DNA of 64,000 nucleotides from an uncultured Coriobacteriaceae bacterium (GCA_902791035.1 CADAUA010000002.1:62001-126000), one strand, 5' to 3'; positions 12,373 through 20,787 are shown, counted from the first letter of the stretch. The notes: a model not told the origin generated them from the sequence alone. A program made the numbers and translations.

Positions 12373-13450
12373 CGAAGGCCACCACCTCTGCCGAGTCCAG
12401 GAGCTCCGGCGAGAAGTACCCCAGGTTGGTGGTCGTCACGACCGTCTGGATGCCGCCGCCCACGAAGCGCATGATGGCCTCGCGGCGGGTGGCGTCGAGC
12501 TCGCTCATCACGTCGTCCAGCAGGAGCAGGGGCTGCTCCCCCACCACCTCGGCGCAGATGCCCACCTCGGCCATCTTGAGCGCGAGGACGACCGAGCGCT
12601 GCTGGCCCTGCGAGCCGAAGTTCCTGGCGTCGCGGCCGGCTATGAGGAAGCGGACGTCGTCCCGGTGGGGGCCCACCGTGGTCTGCTGGCGGCGGAGGTC
12701 CTCCTCGCGCTCCGCGGCCAGGCGCTCCGCCAGCACGGCGACTATCTCGTCGCGCGTGCGGCCGAATGGCACCTCCCCCAGGGAGCACACGTACTCGCAG
12801 CGGAGCTCCTCCCCGCCTATGCGGCCGTAGACCTCGCTCGTGCGGGCGGCCAGGCGCTCCCAGAGGGCCAGGCGCGCCCGCAGGAGCGTGGCACCTCCCA
12901 CGGCCACCGAGGCATCCCAGGCATCCAAGAGCGATGGGTCCGGCCAGGGGTCTTTGAGCAGGCGGTTCCTCTGCTCCACGGCGCGGCGGTAGGCATCGGC
13001 CACCTTGGCGTAGCCCCGCGCGGCCTGCCGGCCGAAGTCGTCCAGCTCGTCCCTGCGCCCAGATGCCCCGCGCTTTACCAGCGAGAGGTCATCCGGCGAG
13101 AAGAGCACGCTCATGAGGGTGCCGGGCACGTCGGCCGCCTGGCACCTCTTGCCGTTGCGGCGGAAGTCCCTGCGGCCGGGAGCTATGTGGCACTCCACGT
13201 CCAGCACGCGGCCGTCCCCCTCCAGGTCCGCATGCACCAGGGCCTCCGCAGCGCCCTCGCGCACCATCTGCACGGGCGTGGGGTGGCGGAAGCTCGTCCC
13301 GGCCGTGAGGAGCTGCAGGGCCTCCACCGTGTTCGTCTTGCCCACGGCGTTGGGCCCCACGAGCACCGTGGTCCCCGGGGCCAGGTCCACCTCCCTCTCC
13401 GCGAAACAGCGGAAGTCGTGCATGCGCAGGTGCGTTACGAGAAGGCCCAC
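12365..13450 (-). CDS. recF: DNA replication and repair protein RecF
   Basis: A 361-residue SMC-like ATPase that helps RecR load RecA at gaps. Walker A is GPNAVGKTN (about residues 33-41), the ABC signature region is FGSQGQQRSV, and Walker B is LLLLDDVMSELD. The GTG start at 13450 lies 8 bp after the dnaN stop codon. It overlaps dciA at the other end, forming a dnaN-recF-dciA unit. Confidence 0.95.
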   Translation of the reverse strand: MGLLVTHLRMHDFRCFAEREVDLAPGTTVLVGPNAVGKTNTVEALQLLTAGTSFRHPTPVQMVREGAAEALVHADLEGDGRVLDVECHIAPGRRDFRRNGKRCQAADVPGTLMSVLFSPDDLSLVKRGASGRRDELDDFGRQAARGYAKVADAYRRAVEQRNRLLKDPWPDPSLLDAWDASVAVGGATLLRARLALWERLAARTSEVYGRIGGEELRCEYVCSLGEVPFGRTRDEIVAVLAERLAAEREEDLRRQQTTVGPHRDDVRFLIAGRDARNFGSQGQQRSVVLALKMAEVGICAEVVGEQPLLLLDDVMSELDATRREAIMRFVGGGIQTVVTTTNLGYFSPELLDSAEVVAFDG

Positions 13451-13458
13451 CGCGCCGC

Positions 13459-14559
13459 CTAGATCCGCACCGGCATGAGGATGTAGAGGTAGTTGATCCT
13501 GCCGTTGGCCTTGAAGAGGCTGGGCTGCTCGCCCGAGAGGAACTCCAACCTCATGGTCTTGGTGCCGGCGATGGCGTTCACGCAGTCGAACACGTAGTGG
13601 TAGTTCATGCCCGTGGAGAGGCTCCTACCGTCCACCTCGGCCGGCACCAGCTCGGAGGACTCGCCCTGCTCGGGGCTGGAGGCCGAGAGCCGCACGAACT
13701 TGCCGTCGGCATCGATGTCGAAGCGTACCGAGGCGTTGTTGAGTGCGATCACCGAGACGCGCTTGAGCGCGGCGGCGAAGGTCTCGCGGTCCATCTCCAC
13801 CGCCGTGTTGCACTTGGCAGGCAGGAGCTGCTTGTAGTTGGGGAAGTTGCCCTCTATGCGGCGGCTCACGAAGGTCGTGGTGCCAAAGGAGAAGACCACC
13901 TGGCTCTGGGTCACGCCTATCTGGATGCGCTCGTCCAGCCCCGGCATGGTGAGCACATCGTGGAAGACGGCACCCGGCACGATGGCGCGGAAGCTCTCGC
14001 CCTCGGGGCACTCCACGGAGGAGTCCGTCACGGCCAGGCGGAAGGAGTCCGTGGCCACCAGGCGGATGGTGTTGTCTTCCACCGTGAGGAGGATGCCCTG
14101 CAGGATGGGGCGCGTGGCCTCGCGGGAGGTCACGCGATAGACCTTGTCGACCATCTCGGAGAGGAGCTGGGAGGGCAGCTCGATCGTCTGGTCCAGGTCG
14201 TACTCGGGGAAGGCCGCCCAGTCGCGCGGGGAGAGGGTATTCAGGGTAAAGCGGCTCTTCTCGCAGGTGATGGTGAGGAGGCGCTCGTCGCCCTCGAAGG
14301 TCACCGCCGCGTCGGAGAGGGTCTTCACGATGCTCGTGAGCACCTTGCCGGAAACCACCGTCTCGCCGGGCTCCTCGACGTTCGCGGGGATCAGGTGGCG
14401 GATGGAGATGGTGAGGTTGTTCGTCTGGAACTCCAGGGTACCCTCCGTGGCCCGCACGTAGATGCCGCTCAGGATGGGGATGGTGGAGTTGGCTCCCATG
14501 CCCTTGGCCACCACCTGGAGGGCCTGCTGGAGGGCGGACTGGCTTACGGTGAACTTCAT
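13459..14559 (-). CDS. dnaN: DNA polymerase III sliding clamp beta
   Basis: A 366-residue beta clamp, the ring that tethers the replicative polymerase to DNA. It starts MKFTVSQSALQQALQ and ends YLYILMPVRI, the conserved MPVR terminus of clamps. AAGGGG stands 6 bases before the ATG. The length is normal and nothing looks unusual. Confidence 0.97.
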   Translation of the reverse strand: MKFTVSQSALQQALQVVAKGMGANSTIPILSGIYVRATEGTLEFQTNNLTISIRHLIPANVEEPGETVVSGKVLTSIVKTLSDAAVTFEGDERLLTITCEKSRFTLNTLSPRDWAAFPEYDLDQTIELPSQLLSEMVDKVYRVTSREATRPILQGILLTVEDNTIRLVATDSFRLAVTDSSVECPEGESFRAIVPGAVFHDVLTMPGLDERIQIGVTQSQVVFSFGTTTFVSRRIEGNFPNYKQLLPAKCNTAVEMDRETFAAALKRVSVIALNNASVRFDIDADGKFVRLSASSPEQGESSELVPAEVDGRSLSTGMNYHYVFDCVNAIAGTKTMRLEFLSGEQPSLFKANGRINYLYILMPVRI

Positions 14560-14572
14560 TGCGGCCCCTTCT

Positions 14573-14628
14573 ATTTGTATTTAATAGATATCTATAAGAG
14601 CAGTAATAGTAATAAGGTCTGTCGAAAA
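14573..14628 (-). promoter_or_regulatory. oriC: putative origin unwinding element: DnaA box, GC spacer, DnaA-trio, AT-rich stretch
   Basis: Read on the minus strand from dnaA toward dnaN: box TTTTCGACA (14620-14628), a 4-bp spacer GACC, then TTATTACTATTA (14604-14615), whose opposite strand is TAA TAG TAA TAA, followed by an AT-rich run to 14573. The preceding 9-mer CTTTTCACC abuts the first box. This is the order box, GC spacer, trinucleotide repeat, AT-rich that defines the basal unwinding element in Bacillus subtilis, also between dnaA and dnaN. The role is inferred from this match. Confidence 0.65.
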
Positions 14629-14730
14629 GGTGAAAAGCACCCGTTTGCCGAGGTCAGAGCCCGTTTCTTGCCGTTCTGGGACTCGACGGCCCCTCAACCT
14701 CCTTCGACGTCGAAAACTCCGCATCAGATG

Positions 14731-14760
14731 TTTTCCACACCAACCGCCGGCTTTTCCACA
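14731..14760 (+). promoter_or_regulatory. two DnaA boxes TTTTCCACA
   Basis: Identical 9-mers at 14731-14739 and 14752-14760, 21 bp apart, about two helical turns, in the dnaA-dnaN gap. They differ from the usual TTATCCACA by one base. Placement beside the unwinding element supports a DnaA-binding role. Confidence 0.65.
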
Positions 14761-14801
14761 CCAATCTACAGCCTTCCAACACGTTTGTGGACATCCGCCC
14801 G

Positions 14802-16364
14802 CTAGTGGTTCTCGGTGATCATCTCCTTGAGGTGGACCACCTGGTCGAAGAAGAGCTTGTCCTCCTTGCGGGCGTTGTCCACGACGCTTATGGAGTGCTT
14901 GATCGTGGCATGGCTGCGGCCGCCGAAGTGCTTGCCTATCTCCTCCAGCGTGGCGTCGCAGAGGTCGCGGCAGAGCCAAATGGCCACGTGGCGCGGCACC
15001 ATGTAGGTCTTGTTGCGCTTGTCGCCTATGAGGTCGGCGTGGCTTATGTCGTAGTACTTCTCCACGGCCTTCTGGATCTGCTCGATGGGGATCTTCTCCT
15101 CGCGCTTGGCCCAGGTCTCGTCGGCCACCTGGTCCACGTCGTCCCGCGAGATGGTGGTGCCCTGCTGCTCGCGACGGGTCTCGATGAAGAGGCATCGCTG
15201 GCAGAAGCCCTCGATCACGCGGATGTTTGTTCCCGCGCGCTCGGCCATGTACTTGCAGATCTCCTCCGGCACCGTACCCGTGAGCGAGGCCACGTGCTCT
15301 GCCTCGGCGTCCTCGCGCATGCGCTTGCAGAAGGTTTTGACCAGGCGGAGCTTGAGCTCGTAGCTGGGCACCTGCACGGAGATGGAGAAGCCCGAGTTGA
15401 TGCGGGAGGTCACGCGCTCGTCGAAGCCGTTCTTGCCCATGCCCAGCTCGGCGGGGCTGCGGTCGGCAGCCAGCACTATCTGCTTGCCAGCGGAGATGAG
15501 GGCGTTGAAGGTGTCGAAGAAGAAGTCCACGGTGCGGACCTTGCCGGCCAGCTTCTGAATGTCGTCGATGAGAAGGACGTCGATGTCCACGTAGTTCTGG
15601 CGCAGGACCTCCTTGGCGCTCATCTCCTGGTGGCTCATGGCGGATGTGTAGTCGTTGATGAAGGAGGAGGCGTCCTTGTACACGCACACGCGACCGGGGT
15701 CGTTCTTGGCTATGTAGTTCTGGATGGCGCGCAGGAGGTGGGTCTTGCCCAGGCCGCTCTTGCCGTAGATGAAGAGGGGGTTGTAGGACTTGTTTATCCC
15801 CTCGGCAACGGCGATGGCGGCCTGGTAGGCGATGTTGTTCTCCTCGTCCACCACGAAGCGGTCGAAGGTGAGCTTGGAGTCGTTCTCCGAGATGTCCTCC
15901 ACCAGGGGGTTGCTCTCGCGTCGCAGGGTGCCCTGCCTGCGCTGGCGGGCCTCCGCTTGGGCCTCGTCCCAGGTGTCCTCGGCCAGGCTCCTGGGTGCGG
16001 GCGCCGGTGCCGTGTGAGGGGCCTCGCTGCGCTTGGACGCGGCGTCCCAGCCTGCAGCCTCCTCGCGCGTCATGCTGGACGAGGGGACGGACGGTGCGGT
16101 GGCCGCCTTTGAGAAGACGACCTCCAGCCTCACGGGCTCGAAGGCGGCCGTGGCCAGGCACTCCTCTATCTGGGCGGAGTTCTTGCCCAGGGTCTTGACC
16201 ACCAGGCGCATGGGGGTCTCCACGCGCAGCGTCCCCTCCTCGAGGCTGGTGGGGGTGCACTGGCGCAGCATGGCTAGGAGCGATGGTGCGGCGCCGTCCT
16301 CCTCCAGGAGGTCTATGGCGTCCTGCCAGAGTGCGTCGGCGTCAGATTCGAGGGTCAGTTCCAT
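14802..16364 (-). CDS. dnaA: chromosomal replication initiator DnaA
   Basis: About 520 residues. DnaA opens the origin and recruits the helicase. Walker A GKSGLGKTHL lies near residue 200 and Walker B LLIDDIQKL near 263; the family usually has LLIDDIQFL. The C-terminal DNA-binding helix-turn-helix reads HFGGRSHATIKHS, whereas most DnaA proteins have FGGRDHTTVxHA; the changed residues are among those that touch the box. Start ATG 16364 follows GAGAGA; the longer frame from TTG 16388 lacks a ribosome site. Domain II (about residues 95-150) is Ala/Pro-rich and disordered, as usual. Confidence 0.96.
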   Translation of the reverse strand: MELTLESDADALWQDAIDLLEEDGAAPSLLAMLRQCTPTSLEEGTLRVETPMRLVVKTLGKNSAQIEECLATAAFEPVRLEVVFSKAATAPSVPSSSMTREEAAGWDAASKRSEAPHTAPAPAPRSLAEDTWDEAQAEARQRRQGTLRRESNPLVEDISENDSKLTFDRFVVDEENNIAYQAAIAVAEGINKSYNPLFIYGKSGLGKTHLLRAIQNYIAKNDPGRVCVYKDASSFINDYTSAMSHQEMSAKEVLRQNYVDIDVLLIDDIQKLAGKVRTVDFFFDTFNALISAGKQIVLAADRSPAELGMGKNGFDERVTSRINSGFSISVQVPSYELKLRLVKTFCKRMREDAEAEHVASLTGTVPEEICKYMAERAGTNIRVIEGFCQRCLFIETRREQQGTTISRDDVDQVADETWAKREEKIPIEQIQKAVEKYYDISHADLIGDKRNKTYMVPRHVAIWLCRDLCDATLEEIGKHFGGRSHATIKHSISVVDNARKEDKLFFDQVVHLKEMITENH

Positions 16365-16391
16365 GCGTCGGGTCTCTCGTTCGTCCAAGAA

Positions 16392-16400
16392 TGTAGAAAA
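16392..16400 (-). promoter_or_regulatory. DnaA box TTTTCTACA upstream of dnaA
   Basis: A 9-mer of the local box type 28 bp before the dnaA start codon, well placed for control of dnaA by its own product. Confidence 0.5.
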
Positions 16401-16467
16401 CTGGAGAGCCCATTATAGGGGAATGTTCAAAACTCGCGGGCGAGAAGTGCGAGTCCGTCGGGAGCCG

Positions 16468-16514
16468 GTGGGCACCAGGGGGCGGGTACCAGGGGGTACT
16501 CCCCTGGTGCCCAC
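16468..16514. terminator. 14-bp inverted repeat, GGGGGTACTCCCC family
   Basis: GTGGGCACCAGGGG and its exact reverse complement flank 19 bp that include GGTACC. It lies 12 bp after the stop of the ATPase gene on the minus strand and probably ends that transcript before dnaA. Related hairpins are at 39438, 42484 and 63433. Confidence 0.6.
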
Positions 16515-16525
16515 TACTACTCGCG

Positions 16526-17392
16526 TTAGGCGAGGGAGCGGCCCACTGGGGTAAGCTGATACTTCTGGCCCACCTTACGAACAAGCCCGGCCGACACCAG
16601 TCGCGAGAGCTCCCGCGACCAGGTGGGTGCCGAGTAGCCGCATGCCCGCACGAGGTCCGTGGGACCGGCGAGGTCGTGTTCCAGCAGGTAGTCGACGGCT
16701 AGCTGGCCCCGCTCGCTCAGTTCGAAGGTGGGCGTCGGGGCGGACGGGGCAGCCACAACCGTAGCTCGCGGCATGGGTTCCACCGGCTGCTCGGCCGCGC
16801 AGGGCGTGGGTCTGCTCATTTCGCGGGCCTGGCTCATGGGGTGGGTGGAGATGGTCACCACCGTGCCGCCGCCTAGGTTGTCCTCGATCTCCAGGCTGCC
16901 GCCCTTGTCGACCATATACTGCTGGGCGTAGGGCAGGCCCGACCCCACACCACGGATGTACCTCTTCATCTCCTCGGTGGCGCTGGTGGTGCCGTACTCG
17001 AGGGCCAGGGACTTCTCCTTGATGCCGGGGCCCTGGTCGGAGAAGCGGATCGTGTTCCCGTGGTCCAGGATCGTGACGGTGGGCGAGATGAAGTAGGCGT
17101 GGATGAGGTTCTCCACTATCTCGCGGATGACCATGAAGGGGATGGAGCCGCCCTGCTCGTGGGAGAGGCGGTTGACGGTGGCGGTGACCTCCTCGAGGTA
17201 GGTGCGCACGTCGGCGGGGTCCACGATCACCACGCGGGGCGCCGCCGCGGCGTCGTCGTAGACGGCGATCCTGGCGGGATAGCGCACCTGGTCGAGCTGG
17301 GGCGCGGCGTCCGTGCCCTCTGCCTCGGCGTCCTTCTCCACAAAGGGATAGAAGTCACGTGCCACCTGCCGTTTCACCGCCCTTTTCAACAT
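16526..17392 (-). CDS. GHKL ATPase with C-terminal winged helix, between dnaA and rpmH
   Basis: A 288-residue protein with the ATP-binding fold of histidine kinases: N-box REIVENLIHA (90-99), G1 DQGPGI (119-124) and G2 GVGSGLP (148-154). It has no phospho-accepting histidine domain and no membrane segment, so it is not a classical sensor kinase; anti-sigma-type kinases have a similar build. Residues 225-288 look like a winged helix (DYLLEHDLAGPTDLVRACG, then TWSRELSRLVSAGLV). Its place at the origin suggests a role tied to replication or its control, but the function is unknown. The ATG at 17392 overlaps a TTTTCAACA box; a GTG a few codons downstream is possible. Confidence 0.7.
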   Translation of the reverse strand: MLKRAVKRQVARDFYPFVEKDAEAEGTDAAPQLDQVRYPARIAVYDDAAAAPRVVIVDPADVRTYLEEVTATVNRLSHEQGGSIPFMVIREIVENLIHAYFISPTVTILDHGNTIRFSDQGPGIKEKSLALEYGTTSATEEMKRYIRGVGSGLPYAQQYMVDKGGSLEIEDNLGGGTVVTISTHPMSQAREMSRPTPCAAEQPVEPMPRATVVAAPSAPTPTFELSERGQLAVDYLLEHDLAGPTDLVRACGYSAPTWSRELSRLVSAGLVRKVGQKYQLTPVGRSLA

Positions 17393-17475
17393 TCGTTCAA
17401 CGCCGGACGAAAAGATTTCAGACCGAATTCGTTTGAAACGAAAGTTTTCAACAAGCTTTGAAAACCTGTAGAAAA
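17383..17475. promoter_or_regulatory. cluster of three DnaA-box-like motifs before rpmH
   Basis: TTTTCAACA at 17383-17391 and 17445-17453 on the plus strand and TTTTCTACA at 17467-17475 on the minus strand, in a 352-bp gap (17393-17744) that is more AT-rich than its surroundings. Farther on, GGTTTCA occurs at 17527 and 17549 with an inverted copy at 17573. This would be the upstream half of a two-part origin. Confidence 0.5.
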
Positions 17476-17662
17476 CTGGGATAAGACCATGAATCCGGCG
17501 CGAAAAATCATAGCATTGTCGTGCATGGTTTCATGGTTACGAAAGAGTGGTTTCAACCTCTTTCACCTGACCTGAAACCTTTCAGAGGGTCCCGGTCACA
17601 GGCATGGCCGCCCAAGGGCTCTTCTCCATGGGCCTGAACTGCGCATTTTGTATGAGAAGAAA

Positions 17663-17692
17663 TTGACAAACATGAGCTTTGACACTTACAAT
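17663..17692 (+). promoter_or_regulatory. promoter of rpmH-rnpA
   Basis: TTGACA (17663-17668) and TACAAT (17687-17692) with an 18-bp spacer, 52 bp before the rpmH start codon. Near-consensus boxes fit a strongly expressed ribosomal gene. Confidence 0.8.
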
Positions 17693-17744
17693 CCCTAGGC
17701 TTGTCTGCATTGCACATAACACCCGATCAGGGGAGGAAAGAGTC

Positions 17745-17879
17745 ATGAAGCGTACGTATCAGCCCAACAAGAGGAAGCGCGCCAAGACCCACGGCTTCCG
17801 TGCCCGCATGGCCACCAAGGGCGGCCGTCTGGTTCTGTCCCGTCGTCGTGCCAAGGGCCGCAAGCGCCTCACCGTCTAG
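17745..17879 (+). CDS. rpmH: ribosomal protein L34
   Basis: A 44-residue basic protein beginning [19 protein letters not shown] and ending [12 protein letters not shown], diagnostic of L34 in the large ribosomal subunit. GGGGAGGAAAG precedes the ATG at 17745. It is followed after 10 bp by rnpA, the normal arrangement. Confidence 0.97.
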   Translation: MKRTYQPNKRKRAKTHGFRARMATKGGRLVLSRRRAKGRKRLTV

Positions 17880-17889
17880 AAGACCGTCC

Positions 17890-18213
17890 ATGGAGACCAT
17901 CAAATCCAGGTCGGAGTTTGAGAGGGTCTTCACGTGTGGGAAGAGGCTGAGCGACCGACTCCTGCGCGTGCGTGTGGCAAGGCTTGAGGACGGCGCTGCT
18001 CCCGGCAAGGTCGCCTTCGTGGCGCCTAAGCGGTTGGGCAACGCCGTCTTTAGGAATCGTTGCAAGAGGGTGCTGCGCGAGGCCGCCAGGCAGTGGGGTC
18101 TGCCCCGCGAGGGGGTAGACGTCATCCTCATGGCTACGAAGGACACGCACGACAGCCACCCAGATGAGGTTGCGGCCTCCCTGGGCAAGCTCATGAGAAG
18201 GGCTGGCCTGTAG
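17890..18213 (+). CDS. rnpA: ribonuclease P protein component
   Basis: A 107-residue protein that, with the RNase P RNA, trims the 5' end of tRNA precursors. The motif RNRCKRVLREA is the conserved RNR signature of the family, and KSRSEFERVF at the start is typical. Its stop codon touches the yidD start. Confidence 0.95.
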   Translation: METIKSRSEFERVFTCGKRLSDRLLRVRVARLEDGAAPGKVAFVAPKRLGNAVFRNRCKRVLREAARQWGLPREGVDVILMATKDTHDSHPDEVAASLGKLMRRAGL

Positions 18214-18447
18214 ATGTCCGGCGAGGGGAAGTCTAGGGGGGCCAGGGCGGCCATGAGGGCCATCCGCTTCTACCAGACGAGGATCTCTCCCCTCTTCGGC
18301 CCGCACTGCATCTACACGCCTACCTGCTCGGAGTACACCCGCCAGGCCATAGAGAAGTACGGTCTGGGCAAGGGATGCTGGATGGGGTTTCGCAGGATTC
18401 TGAGGTGTCACCCCTTCCACAAGGGCGGCTATGACCCCGTCCCCTAG
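18214..18447 (+). CDS. yidD: membrane protein insertion efficiency factor YidD
   Basis: A 77-residue member with [27 protein letters not shown] and [13 protein letters not shown], which together define YidD. It is a small membrane-associated helper of YidC. It starts on the base after the rnpA stop. Confidence 0.96.
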   Translation: MSGEGKSRGARAAMRAIRFYQTRISPLFGPHCIYTPTCSEYTRQAIEKYGLGKGCWMGFRRILRCHPFHKGGYDPVP

Positions 18448-18466
18448 GGACGGCCACGGAGGAACC

Positions 18467-19225
18467 ATGTGGGATTGGTTTATTAACTTTATGACCGCGG
18501 TGCTCGCGGGCATCCAGAGCTTCTGCGGAGACTGGGGCCTCGCGGTGATCATCCTCACGGTGATCATCCGCCTGCTGCTCACACCCCTCATGTCCCGCCA
18601 GACGGCGTCGACCGTGCGCATGCAGGCGATGCAGCCCAAGCTGCAGGAGATCCAGGACAAGTACGCCGACGATCCCGAGCGCATGCAGACGGAGATGCAG
18701 AAGATCTACGCAGACATGAAGGTCAACCCCCTCATGGGTTGCCTGCCCATCGTGCTGCAGATGCCGATCTTCTTTGCACTCTTTACGGTGGCCAAGAACG
18801 TGCCGTCCGATGCGAGCTTCTACGGGATCATCCCGTCGCTGTCGTCGTCCGTGGCGGACGTGCTGGCGAGCGGCGACTTCGTCGAGGCCATCCCCTACAT
18901 CGTCGCGGTAGTGCTCTTTGGCGTTCTGACCTTCATCCCCATGGTCATGAACACCGCCAACCAGCAGGGCGACGCCAAGACCCAGTCCATGACCATGGGC
19001 GCGGTCATGGCCGTGATGATGGTGTGGTTCGGTTGGTCCGTTCCTGCCGCCGTCACCCTGTACTACAACGCCTCGGCCCTGTGGGGTGTCCTGCAGACCA
19101 AGTTCATCACCCAGCGGGTGACGGAGAAGGTCAAGGCTGAGGCCGAGGAAGCAATGAAGAACAAGCCCGTGGAGGTGGACGTGGTCCGCAAGGACAAGAA
19201 GCCGCGTCCACACAAGAAGGGCTAG
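18467..19225 (+). CDS. yidC: membrane insertase YidC/Oxa1
   Basis: A 252-residue insertase that places membrane proteins in the bilayer. It lacks the large periplasmic domain of E. coli YidC, as usual in Gram-positive bacteria. The first membrane segment is followed by a positively placed Arg in IIRLLLTPL and a cytoplasmic hairpin rich in charged residues; the end is Lys-rich. The ATG at 18467 follows ACGGAGG. There is no lipobox, unlike many Gram-positive YidC proteins. Confidence 0.95.
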   Translation: MWDWFINFMTAVLAGIQSFCGDWGLAVIILTVIIRLLLTPLMSRQTASTVRMQAMQPKLQEIQDKYADDPERMQTEMQKIYADMKVNPLMGCLPIVLQMPIFFALFTVAKNVPSDASFYGIIPSLSSSVADVLASGDFVEAIPYIVAVVLFGVLTFIPMVMNTANQQGDAKTQSMTMGAVMAVMMVWFGWSVPAAVTLYYNASALWGVLQTKFITQRVTEKVKAEAEEAMKNKPVEVDVVRKDKKPRPHKKG

Positions 19226-19240
19226 TCCAGTTCGTCCGCG

Positions 19241-19276
19241 TGCGAGGGACCCGCAGACAAGGCGGGTCTCCTCGCA
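19241..19276 (+). terminator. hairpin between yidC and jag
   Basis: TGCGAGGGACCCGC pairs with GCGGGTCTCCTCGCA with one bulge and a 7-nt loop. No T-run follows; it may tune read-through from yidC into jag. Confidence 0.5.
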
Positions 19277-19304
19277 TATCTGGTAAGAGGTACGGGAGGC
19301 ACGC

Positions 19305-19892
19305 ATGGAGGACCAGGCTCTCGAGGGGTCCAACGAGGGTGCCATGGATGCTCAGAACGTCAGTACGAGCGAGTCGGACGAGTTCGCGAGCATTCGTGAG
19401 CACTATGAGGGAGGAATAGCCCTGACGGACGAGGAGACCGACAAGGTCGCCGACGTAGCCGTCGAGTATCTCAAGGGAATCCTTGCCCTCTTTGGAGAGA
19501 AGCACTGCAGTATCGACGAGTACGACGGCGACGAGGGTGAGCTCATCCTCGACGTTAACGGTGGAGACCTGGGAGTCCTTATCGGCCGACATGGACGGAC
19601 GCTGGATGCGCTGCAGATGGTGCTCTCGTCGCTCATGAGCAGCCGACTGAAGTTCCACTACCCTGTGGTTGTGGACATCGAGAGTTATAAGGGCCGCAGG
19701 AAGCAGAAGCTGGAGTCCATGGCCCACAGCGCTGCCGAGCGTGCGCGTAAGCAGGGTCGCGTGGCCCTGGCCCCGATGAACGCCTATGAGCGCAGGATCG
19801 TCCACCTCGCGCTGCGCAACGACGACAGCGTCCTGACGCATTCCGAGGGTGAGGATCCGGATAGGCGTGTGATCGTTACTGCGGTTCGATAG
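19305..19892 (+). CDS. jag: RNA-binding protein KhpB/Jag
   Basis: A 195-residue protein with a KH domain (GVLIGRHGRTLDALQ, about 87-101) followed by an R3H domain (ERRIVHLALRND). It binds RNA, with KhpA as partner in other bacteria, and affects cell elongation. It lacks the N-terminal Jag domain and instead has a short acidic, Ser-rich start. GGGAGG lies 5 bases before the ATG. Confidence 0.92.
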   Translation: MEDQALEGSNEGAMDAQNVSTSESDEFASIREHYEGGIALTDEETDKVADVAVEYLKGILALFGEKHCSIDEYDGDEGELILDVNGGDLGVLIGRHGRTLDALQMVLSSLMSSRLKFHYPVVVDIESYKGRRKQKLESMAHSAAERARKQGRVALAPMNAYERRIVHLALRNDDSVLTHSEGEDPDRRVIVTAVR

Positions 19893-19931
19893 AGGATATT
19901 TGCGTAGCAAGCTTCGCTGGAGTGATTAGGT

Positions 19932-19962
19932 GGGGAGGATGACTTGAGCATCCTCCCCTTTT
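19932..19962 (+). terminator. intrinsic terminator after jag
   Basis: GGGGAGGATG, a 7-nt loop, CATCCTCCCC and TTTT: a 10-bp stem with a T-run. Confidence 0.85.
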
Positions 19963-20007
19963 GCTTGACAATTTCTTTTGACACGTGGGTTTTTGTCAGG
20001 AGGGCGC

Positions 20008-20751
20008 ATGGACTGGATCGAGGCTCAGAGGCTCGGTGAGCAGCTCAGAGATGAACTGGATTCGTTTGGGATCGGCTGCTCCGAGACACGGTCTGAACGA
20101 ATGGTGAGGCATCTGGATCTCGTGATAGAGAAGAACAAGGTAATGAACCTCACACGGATTACCGATCCGAGAGACGGAGTGACGCTGCATATTGTGGACT
20201 CACTGCTCCCCCTGGCCGTGGATGGGTGTGGCCTGGAAGCTGGAGGGCGCTTTCTCGACATAGGGACCGGTGCCGGATTTCCGGGAATCCCTTATGGGGT
20301 GATGACTGGTGCTCAAGGGGTTCTGTTGGATTCCGTTGGCAAGAAGGTGCGTGCAGTAGAGGGATTTCTTGGGGAGCTCGGACTCGACGGCCAGCTGGTG
20401 GGCTGGCATGGAAGGGTCGAGGAGCCGCCTCATGAGTATCTACACTCCTTCGACCGCGTACTGGTGCGTGCGGTTGCGCCAACCAATGTGCTGATCGAAT
20501 ATGCGTCGCCATTGCTAAGGCAGCATGGGCTCTTGATTGTCGAGAAGGGAGTGCCACAGGACGATGAGATAGCCACAGCAAAACGGGCGGCAGTCGTCTG
20601 TGGGATGGAGCCATTGAGCCTGAGGGAATTTGGGCTGCCTAGAGGGTTAGGGCATAGGGAGATATTGGTATACGAGAAGATACGGCACCCCCAGGTGAGG
20701 TTGCCCCGTGCAGTTGGTGAGGCTAAACGGAATCCACTTGGTGTGGTCTAG
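20008..20751 (+). CDS. rsmG: 16S rRNA 7-methylguanosine methyltransferase RsmG
   Basis: A 247-residue SAM-dependent methyltransferase. LDIGTGAGFPGIP is the SAM-binding motif specific to RsmG/GidB, and NLTRITDP precedes it as expected. The enzyme methylates G527 of 16S rRNA. The ATG at 20008 follows CAGGAGGG. A terminator upstream and one downstream make it its own unit; TTGACA at 19965-19970 may be its -35 box. Its DNA is less GC-rich than the genes before it, a trend that continues through parB. Confidence 0.94.
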   Translation: MDWIEAQRLGEQLRDELDSFGIGCSETRSERMVRHLDLVIEKNKVMNLTRITDPRDGVTLHIVDSLLPLAVDGCGLEAGGRFLDIGTGAGFPGIPYGVMTGAQGVLLDSVGKKVRAVEGFLGELGLDGQLVGWHGRVEEPPHEYLHSFDRVLVRAVAPTNVLIEYASPLLRQHGLLIVEKGVPQDDEIATAKRAAVVCGMEPLSLREFGLPRGLGHREILVYEKIRHPQVRLPRAVGEAKRNPLGVV

Positions 20752-20787
20752 ATGTTGCTTGGCTTGAAATAGAGAGCATCGATTAGG

